A stretch of 64,000 bases of DNA from Melieria omissa (lineage: Eukaryota; Arthropoda; Insecta; Diptera; Ulidiidae): assembly GCA_963971225.1 (NCBI GenBank), contig OZ020267.1, forward strand, positions 114,772,936 to 114,836,935, read 5' to 3'. The position numbers and the translations under genes were made by a program. Positions 58,176 to 64,000 of the stretch are shown piece by piece. How positions within the stretch are numbered: position 1 is the stretch's first letter; each line of letters opens with the position of its first letter. The notes below the pieces were generated by a model. It saw only the letters and a program-made list of their open reading frames with translations. It did not search any database and was not told the DNA's origin.

Positions 58176-59407
58176 TAAGTTCGTGCCCGATTTTACTAGG
58201 TGGCGTTTCAATCGTTCACGGTTGGTACTCATGACTGAAATGTATACTTAAGCGTCAAATCATTTTTATTTCTTGAGTTTGCTTTTTGGAAAAGCGCATT
58301 GAAAATGAATAACGAAAACGAACATTACCGTCATATTGTGTTATACGAGTTTCGGAAGGGAGAAAAACTGTTGGCGCCGCAACGAAAGCTAAGGTGTGTC
58401 CACTCTAAATCGGCACTGAGTTCTAATATCAATATTTTCTAAACTTTTGATCGTATATGCATAGAAAATATACCATTCGATTTGTGCTTGTACTGTCTAC
58501 ACATGATCCAAAATAAACTGTTCGCAATCATTTTTCTGTCTGACAACATGCCAAATAACGAAGTGAACTTAAGAAAGCGTGTGTACAAATTTTATTCTGA
58601 GCATGAAAGTTGTGGCAAATTATTTACTGTAAAACATTTTTTGCAAAAAAACGTCGCGAAGAAAACTGTCTATTCCATCATTAAAAGATACGAAAGTGGT
58701 CTGCCAGCAGAAAGAAAAGTCGGGAAACCACGGAAGGCTCTAAAAATGCCTCAGAGTAAAGTTGAATGCTGAAGCAGATGTTTGATAAAAAGATTGAGTT
58801 TCTCAACGCATTACCGCAAGAAAATTTGACATCTCGAAAAGCTATGTTGCAGAAATTTTGGGCCATAAAACCAACATTCGATATAGAAAAAAAATATAGT
58901 ATTCCGAAGCGTACTTTTCAGCAAATTACTGCAGCAAAAGTAAAGTGTGGTCGACTTTACAGAAAATTCTCCCATCACGACTTCATATTGGACGATGAGT
59001 CTTATTTTACTTTAACGAACTCGAAAGTAAATGAAAATGACGTATTTTACTCATTTAACATATCCTTGGTTGCGACAGATGTGAAGTTTCAAACAAAAAC
59101 CAAATTTGAAAAGAAGGTACTGGTGTGGGTAGCTATGAGCTGCAAAGGATTGTCACGAGTCCTGAAACGTCGGTCTGGGTACGCCGTAAACACAAAAACT
59201 ATCCTTGACGACTGTATACGATTGCAGTTGTTGCCTTTTATTAAAAAAACGTATCCGCAAGGTAATTATGTGTTTTGACCCGACCTTGCCAGCGCCCAAT
59301 ACTAAAAAAAAAATGTTAGAGTTCTTACGCGATGAAAACATATTGTAGTATTTGTGGAGAACGAAGATAACCCTGCAAATGTGCCAGAAGCGCGACCAAT
59401 TGAAAAT

Positions 59408-59438
<31 letters not shown>

Positions 59439-59489
59439 GCCAATGAACAAATGTCCTTACTGACTATAGGATATAATAATTATTACAAA

Positions 59490-62400
59490 CTATAAGTTAC
59501 TTAAACTATTCAACAGCAAACCCTTCGGAAGTGACAGATCCAAATCGGTAACATTGTTTAATTCCGAGAAGGCCCTATATAGAGGTGCATTTCTTGCATA
59601 ATTCGTCCTGGGGACATCTAAATGGAAGGTATCCACCCTCCGCAGACTCCGTTTAGGGACATTAAATGCGATTCTTGCTAAAAGATCCGGGCAATCAATA
59701 GCACCACATACAATGCTGACTACAAAGGAGCATGCAAGAAGAGAACGCCTAGCATGTAGTGACTTTAAGTTAATTAGAAGGCAACGAGAGCTGTAGGATG
59801 GTATGGGATCACTGAAGTTCAGCGAACGCAAAGCGAACCGAATGAATACTTTCTGTATCCGTTCAATTCGGTTTATGGAAGATGCGTGATATGGTCTCCA
59901 TATTAGCGCGGCATATTCCAATCTAGACCTGACAAAGGTTGTGTAAAGTAATTTGATTGTATACGGATCCGAAAAGACAGTACTATTCCGACGAACGAAA
60001 CCCCACATGGCATAAGATTTAGAAACAATAAAACTGATATGATTTGCAAAACTTAGTTTTGTGTCGAAGAAAACACCTAGGTCTTTAATTTCATTAACCG
60101 ATTGTAGCACGGAGCCAGAGATGGAATACGATACTTGAAGGGGATCTCTTTTCCTAGTAAAAGTTACATGAAAGCATTTGCTAACATTTAAAAAAAGATT
60201 ATTATCATTGCACCAAGACTGAACATTGTCGAGGTCCGATTGTAAGGCAGCAGAGTCCGACAGATTGTGAATAACGGCATAAATTTTAAGATCGTCAGCA
60301 TATAGCAGGAATTTAGCAGACGAAAAACAAGATCCAATGTCGTTAATAAATAAGACAAACAACAAAGGACCAAGAATGCTCCCTTGGGGGACACCAGAAG
60401 TGGCAACAAAGGGCCGCGACGAGATGTTGTCAAGAACGACGGAACAATGCCTATTGGATAGGTATGACTTCAACCATTCGAGAAATGTTGAATGAAAGCC
60501 CATGCTGGTTAATTTCGAGACCAAAATTCTGTGAGAAACTCTGTCAAAGGCTTTAGCGAAGTCCGTATAGACTGTGTCTACTTGGTTGCCATTCTGTAGG
60601 GCGGAAAGGCAATCCTCTGTGAATACTGTAAGATTAGATGTAGTCGATCTGCCTTTGACGAAACCATGCTGGAATGGAGAGATCATGCTCTTGACACAAA
60701 AACTTAACTTTTCTTTGACAATGCATTCGAAAAGTTTAGAAACTGAGGTCAGTTTCGAAATCGGCCGATAGTTTGAGACATCGTTCTTGTTACCACTCTT
60801 GAATATAGGAGTAATCGACGCTTTCTTCCAATCATCAATGAAAACGCCTGACGATAGAGATTTGTTAAATATTGTTAATAGCGGGTTTATAAGAGAGGAA
60901 CATTTCTTCAGTAGTACAGCAGAAAGGCCATCAGCATCCGTTTGAGTCGAGAAACTAAGATTGGCGATGCCCGTTTCAATGTCTTCGGCAGTTAGGATCA
61001 AAGAGCCAAAAGAGATGGGTGAGTCTGAGAAGTGACAGTCAGTCACATCAATTTCCAAATCAGAAACAAAATTCGAGCTGAAGAATTCAGCAAAAATATT
61101 TGCGGCATCTTCCTTGGTTTTTGCGGATTTCTTCTTAAAGAACACGGAAGATGGAATATCCGAAACTGCTTTTTTTGACTTAACAAAGCTCCAAAAGGCT
61201 TTAGGGTTGCTTTTGATACCGACTTCGTAATTGGGGATATAGTTCCTGTACAACAATTTGGCGAGTTTATTGTAACTCTTTAGATGGGACTGGTAGTTGC
61301 AAAAGTAGAAAAGACTCATTGTTGCCTTGTATTTTTTATAGTATTTGTTTCTTAAATTCTTTAGATGTTGCAATTCCTTAGTAACCCATGGTAGTTTATG
61401 AACCTTTCTGTGTAAAGTAGGGATAAACTCCAGACATAAATCAAAAACAGTCGATTTAAAAACTGTATAACAGTCAGCAACCCCAGAACTAGCGAGTAAC
61501 TCAACCCAATCGACTTCACAAAGCACATTATCCAACTCATCAAAATCACAAAGATTATAATTAAATGAGATAGTGTGTGATATAGTCGGAAGTGCAAAGA
61601 ATTCATAGAATTCAAGCTCAACTATTAACGGAACGTGATGTAAGCAAGCAGGTGAAAAAGGACAGTCGCACTCGATCACCTTACTATTTAAGTTGCTTGA
61701 AATGTAGATCAAGTCTAGTATTCGATTTAGCTTGTTGGAAAATCCATTCATCTGTGACAAGCCAAAGCTTGTAAAACTGTCGATGACGTACATCTCATTG
61801 AAGGAAATTACATTACAGGGAGTAAGCTCAAAAGAGTTCCCGATGTTGCTCCAGGTAATACTGCTCAGATTGAAGTCTCCCAAAACACAAAGCTCGCTAT
61901 CACCAAATTTGGCACAAATGGAAGAAATGTTGTCAACATGTGATTTGTAAATAGCGTCAGAACTATTCGGTGGGATATACGATGCGCATATAAGAAGCAA
62001 TCCGTGCATGCTTTGGAGTTGCACGCAAAGCTGGTCTAAAATAGTGTCATTGTTTTCGAGTTCCACTATGGCTGAGCGTAGATTGCGTTTAGCGGCAATC
62101 AAAACACCCCCACCCCTTGTCAGGCCTGATTGAATAGAGTCTCTATCCTTCCGAAACACATTAAACAAGTTTGGGTCGAAGAATTCTGAATCAAAGAAAC
62201 TTGGATTTAACCAAGTCTCAATAATAACAAAAACGTCGTAATCCAATGAAGAACTAAGCAGACGTACAGAGTCAGCTTTAGTTTTCATCCCGGAGACATT
62301 TTGGAAATAAATTTTGATGCACTTCTTTGAATAACTGGGAGCCACTACAGGCCCAAAGTTAGCACCCACTGGATCCACAGTTGAATCCGTGGACTCACAA

Positions 62401-62495
62401 TCTAACGCGACAGCAGCTATTGTTATGCGTTTGTCGGTGGCGGTACTATTTTTTGAAAAAAACGAAAGGAGCGTACCCTGACACTGGTTGGCCAC
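59490..62495 (-). CDS. LINE ORF2: endonuclease and reverse transcriptase, about 1000 aa
   Basis: An uninterrupted frame. The APE-type endonuclease covers about residues 60-290, with IYFQNVSGM at the start, IIETWLNPS (catalytic Glu), GDFN near 205 and a C-terminal LHHVPLIVEL. The reverse transcriptase covers about 530-800, with FAKAFDRVSH, SGVPQGSILGPLLFVLFIND and LLYADDLKIY (YADD at 732-735). A jockey-type tail with EYAALIWRPYHASSINRIER follows. The enzyme nicks target DNA and copies the element RNA. The 62495 boundary is a GTG codon; the frame is open back to about 62543. No ATG occurs before the Met in QNVSGM (residue 70), so the true start is unclear; reinitiation after ORF1, a frameshift or a lost ATG are options. 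Confidence 0.88.
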   Translation of the reverse strand: MANQCQGTLLSFFSKNSTATDKRITIAAVALDCESTDSTVDPVGANFGPVVAPSYSKKCIKIYFQNVSGMKTKADSVRLLSSSLDYDVFVIIETWLNPSFFDSEFFDPNLFNVFRKDRDSIQSGLTRGGGVLIAAKRNLRSAIVELENNDTILDQLCVQLQSMHGLLLICASYIPPNSSDAIYKSHVDNISSICAKFGDSELCVLGDFNLSSITWSNIGNSFELTPCNVISFNEMYVIDSFTSFGLSQMNGFSNKLNRILDLIYISSNLNSKVIECDCPFSPACLHHVPLIVELEFYEFFALPTISHTISFNYNLCDFDELDNVLCEVDWVELLASSGVADCYTVFKSTVFDLCLEFIPTLHRKVHKLPWVTKELQHLKNLRNKYYKKYKATMSLFYFCNYQSHLKSYNKLAKLLYRNYIPNYEVGIKSNPKAFWSFVKSKKAVSDIPSSVFFKKKSAKTKEDAANIFAEFFSSNFVSDLEIDVTDCHFSDSPISFGSLILTAEDIETGIANLSFSTQTDADGLSAVLLKKCSSLINPLLTIFNKSLSSGVFIDDWKKASITPIFKSGNKNDVSNYRPISKLTSVSKLFECIVKEKLSFCVKSMISPFQHGFVKGRSTTSNLTVFTEDCLSALQNGNQVDTVYTDFAKAFDRVSHRILVSKLTSMGFHSTFLEWLKSYLSNRHCSVVLDNISSRPFVATSGVPQGSILGPLLFVLFINDIGSCFSSAKFLLYADDLKIYAVIHNLSDSAALQSDLDNVQSWCNDNNLFLNVSKCFHVTFTRKRDPLQVSYSISGSVLQSVNEIKDLGVFFDTKLSFANHISFIVSKSYAMWGFVRRNSTVFSDPYTIKLLYTTFVRSRLEYAALIWRPYHASSINRIERIQKVFIRFALRSLNFSDPIPSYSSRCLLINLKSLHARRSLLACSFVVSIVCGAIDCPDLLARIAFNVPKRSLRRVDTFHLDVPRTNYARNAPLYRAFSELNNVTDLDLSLPKGLLLNSLSNL

Positions 62496-62785
62496 ACCGA
62501 AGGGTCTAAAAGCTTTCCACAGAATGTGGAAGTAACCCCAAGTTTAAAATTGACTCGTTTAAGAGAATCCGATGGAACGTCCTTCTTAATTAATTTATAG
62601 CAAGAGAGATGGTTTTTTCCAATGCCCGTCCGACAGGAAATGTAATCAATGATGTTCTCTTCAGCAACAGAGGGCAGAAATGACGAAAGATGCAGCCACT
62701 TTTTCCTCACAGCAACATCCAAATTAGAATCATCATTCGAGCCAACAACAACCTTTTGTTTATTTCGCTTTCTATCATAAACAGT
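62423..62785 (-). CDS. LINE ORF1, C-terminal fragment
   Basis: The last 120 or so codons of ORF1, cut at the 5' truncation. It reads RKKWLHLSSFLPSVAEENII, then CRTGIGKNHLSCYKLIKK, then FKLGVTSTFCGKLLDPSVWP and VRVRSFRFF, the conserved C-terminal domain of jockey/CR1-type ORF1 proteins, thought to bind element RNA. Its stop lies inside the open ORF2 frame, giving at least a 73-nt overlap. Upstream zinc-knuckle or N-terminal parts are absent from this copy. Confidence 0.78.
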   Translation of the reverse strand, partial: TVYDRKRNKQKVVVGSNDDSNLDVAVRKKWLHLSSFLPSVAEENIIDYISCRTGIGKNHLSCYKLIKKDVPSDSLKRVNFKLGVTSTFCGKLLDPSVWPTSVRVRSFRFFQKIVPPPTNA

Positions 62786-64000
62786 GGGGGGTTTTAAAAT
62801 CAAAAGTTTATGAAAAGAACTGGAAAGCCGAAAATATTGCTCAATTAATTAACCAGATAAAGTTTTGCTGGACTAAAATCGATGCAAACGTTGTACAAGG
62901 CTTAGCAGCTAGTAGAAAGCCGCGATTGGATTTAATTCGGCGCAATGGTGTTGTTGAAAATTAGTTTCTTTATGTATATAAACTACAGTTAATTACCAAC
63001 ATTTCAATAAAAAGCATATTATTCTGCGACAATGTTTACCCGAGTAATTTCATTTTCTATTCAGTGCCAATTTACAGTGACCAGGCCTTATTCAAGCAGT
63101 TTATTTGGACCGCGCACCAGCGCTTCGCACAGTGAAGAAATGGTTTGCTAAATTTCGAGTTGGTGATTTTAACCTCAAAGACCAACCTCGCGCTGGACGG
63201 CCTTCCGACCGTCAACAAATCAGCTGCATTTCGTAATTTAAAAAAGGTTGGGTACATTTTGAAGCTCGATACTTGGGTGCCGCATCAGTTGAGTGAAAAA
63301 AATAAAGTGGACCGTGTAACAACAGCCATTTCTTTGAGCCTTTTCTGGATCGGTTTGTGACAGGTGACGAGAAATGGATTCTATACAACAATGTCCAACG
63401 AAAACGAATATGGAAACAGGCACACGAGAAGGCGGAACCGGTCTCCAAAGGTGGATTGCATCCGATGAAGGTTTTGCTGTGTGTTTGGTCGGATATCCGA
63501 GGAGTGATATATTTTGAGCTCTTGCCCGTTGGCGAAACGATTACCGCGAATAAGTATTGTCAGCAATTGGCCCAATTAAAGAAAGCAATTGAAGAAAAAG
63601 GTCCGATTTTGGCCAATCGCAAAGAGGACTCCTTTGCACCACGACAACGCCAGACCACATGTTGCAAAATCGACTCTGTCCAAACTGAAGCAGATAAACT
63701 GGGAAATCATGTTGCATCCTCCATATTCACCAGACATCGCGCCTTCTGATTACCACTTATTCCGATCATTGCAGAACAACTTGAATGGAAAAAGATTTAA
63801 AACCGTGGATGACGTTAAAAACCACCTTGTCCTCTTTTTTAACGAAAAAACGCGTGATTTTTATGAATCCGGCATCCGTAAGTTGGTTGATCATTGGGCG
63901 TGGATTGCCGAACATGATGGCGAATACATAATTGATTAATAAAGATGTTGTTTTGAAAAATTTCAATTTGAGTTTTAACTTCAAATCGGGCACGAACTTA

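Larger units (their letters stand above)
59408..62785 (-). mobile_element. Jockey/CR1-like LINE, 5' truncated, young
   Basis: The 3' end is a TAAA tail of about eight units at 59408-59440. The 5' end is cut inside ORF1 at about 62785, where the host transposase resumes with WGVLK. Between them are the end of ORF1, a complete endonuclease-reverse transcriptase frame without stops, and a short 3' UTR of about 50-80 bases. No clear target duplication was found. It lacks an RNase H domain, unlike the LINE copies at 5728 and 22335. Confidence 0.88.
58548..62964 (+). pseudogene. Tc1/mariner-type transposase interrupted by a LINE
   Basis: ATG at 58548 starts MPNNEVNLRKRVYKFYSEHE, a helix-turn-helix region. 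A shift near 58766 is followed by LDDESYFTLTN (first Asp, about 58990), PDLASAQY (second Asp, about 59280) and PEARPIENF, cut by the LINE at about 59405. Beyond 62786 it resumes WGVLKSKVYEKNWKAENIAQ and stops at TAG 62962-62964. Spacing between the second Asp and the Glu is about 39 residues, longer than DD34E, so the exact family (DD37E/DD39-41 types) is unsettled. Several stops make it inactive. Confidence 0.82.
58392..63088 (+). mobile_element. Second Tc1/mariner-superfamily element, nested in the mariner
   Basis: Termini AGGTGTGTCCACTCTAAATC and, read inward, AGGCCTGGTCACTGTAAATT, continuing GGCACTGA in both, make about a 28-bp imperfect inverted repeat. TA flanks at 58390-58391 and 63089-63090 are the duplicated target. 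The element is about 1.3 kb when the LINE inside it is removed. Confidence 0.88.
58305..63939 (+). pseudogene. Mariner (DD34D) transposase, split and damaged
   Basis: The N-terminal part starts at ATG 58305 (MNNENEHYRHIVLYEFRKGE) and reaches the insertion at 58390. Beyond 63089 it continues AIQAVYLDRAPALRTVKKWF and AKFRVGDFNLKDQPRAGRPS, then after a deletion NLKKVGYILKLDTWVPHQLS. The catalytic sites are visible: VTGDEKWILYNN near 63360, LHHDNARPHVA near 63636 and HPPYSPDIAPSDYHLF near 63715. Frameshifts occur near 58365, 63345 and 63625 and part of the linker region is missing. It ends with a TAA after DGEYIID. Inactive. Confidence 0.85.
58178..63998 (+). mobile_element. Outer mariner element carrying two nested insertions
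   Basis: The left end AGTTCGTGCCCGATTTT and the right end, read inward, AGTTCGTGCCCGATTTGAAG form the terminal repeat. TA duplications lie at 58176-58177 and 63999-64000. Transposase coding sequence lies at both ends and is split by a second element at 58392-63088. Removing that insertion and one TA rejoins the mariner reading near codon 30. The mariner itself would be about 1.1 kb and has internal deletions. Confidence 0.92.

Noticed and set aside
1..64000. CRISPR arrays, operons, riboswitches or other prokaryotic systems
   Set aside because: Introns, LINEs, mariner/hAT elements and codon context show a fly nuclear genome; no spaced direct-repeat array is present.

Overview
This window looks like nuclear DNA of a higher fly (Diptera, Brachycera). 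A tephritid fruit fly is the best guess. The evidence is a Gfi-1/Senseless-family gene whose zinc fingers read like the Drosophila proteins, fly-type LINE 3' ends closing in CCTAACC, many mariner/Tc1, hAT and TTAA-target elements, and a tRNA-derived SINE of a kind I associate with tephritid genomes. The species call is inference.

Only two host protein-coding genes can be supported. At the left edge (1-126, minus strand) are the first 42 codons of a HEATR1/Utp10-type ribosome-biogenesis gene; the rest lies outside the window. The second gene is a five-exon, minus-strand Gfi-1/Senseless family transcription factor, best matched to sens-2. Its coding exons run 54289-54688, 38450-39095, 37899-38237, 37493-37674 and 29971-30341. 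All four introns have GT..AG ends and consistent phases, and the exons join into a 645-residue protein with six C2H2 fingers. Introns 1 (15.2 kb) and 4 (7.15 kb) are large and hold several transposon relics.

The rest is intergenic or intronic DNA structured by transposons. From 964 to 2629 there is a TTAA-flanked composite with two hAT-type insertions, each with an 8-bp target duplication. A 5'-truncated LINE with a 13-bp duplication lies at 5728-6544. A roughly 380-bp-arm inverted repeat occupies 8271-9155. A dead mariner (16411-18134) is split by a hAT element whose ends are made of GCCGAT hexamers (16604-17420). A repeat with about 270-bp internal tandem units lies at 19141-20182, a second LINE relic at about 22335-24566, and a deleted Tc1-like element at 27602-28174. 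Inside the sens-2 introns are a tRNA-SINE (33355-33672), several TTAA-type MITEs (33793, 36256, 36849, 50969, 51942, 52273), an ATAA-flanked relative (40349-41061), and twin internally deleted DDE transposons (43171-44084 and 45976-46640).

The right end is a three-layer nest. A mariner (58178-63998, TA duplication ending exactly at the window edge) contains a second Tc1/mariner-type element (58392-63088), which contains a jockey/CR1-like LINE (about 59408-62785, minus strand) with an uninterrupted endonuclease-reverse transcriptase frame. I found no CRISPR, operon or prokaryotic structure and no convincing canonical tRNA or rRNA gene. I do not see a new biological system as such. The most unusual material is the nested insertion history, the long hairpin-forming repeat, the GCCGAT-ended hAT element and a LINE ORF2 with no AUG before its endonuclease domain.
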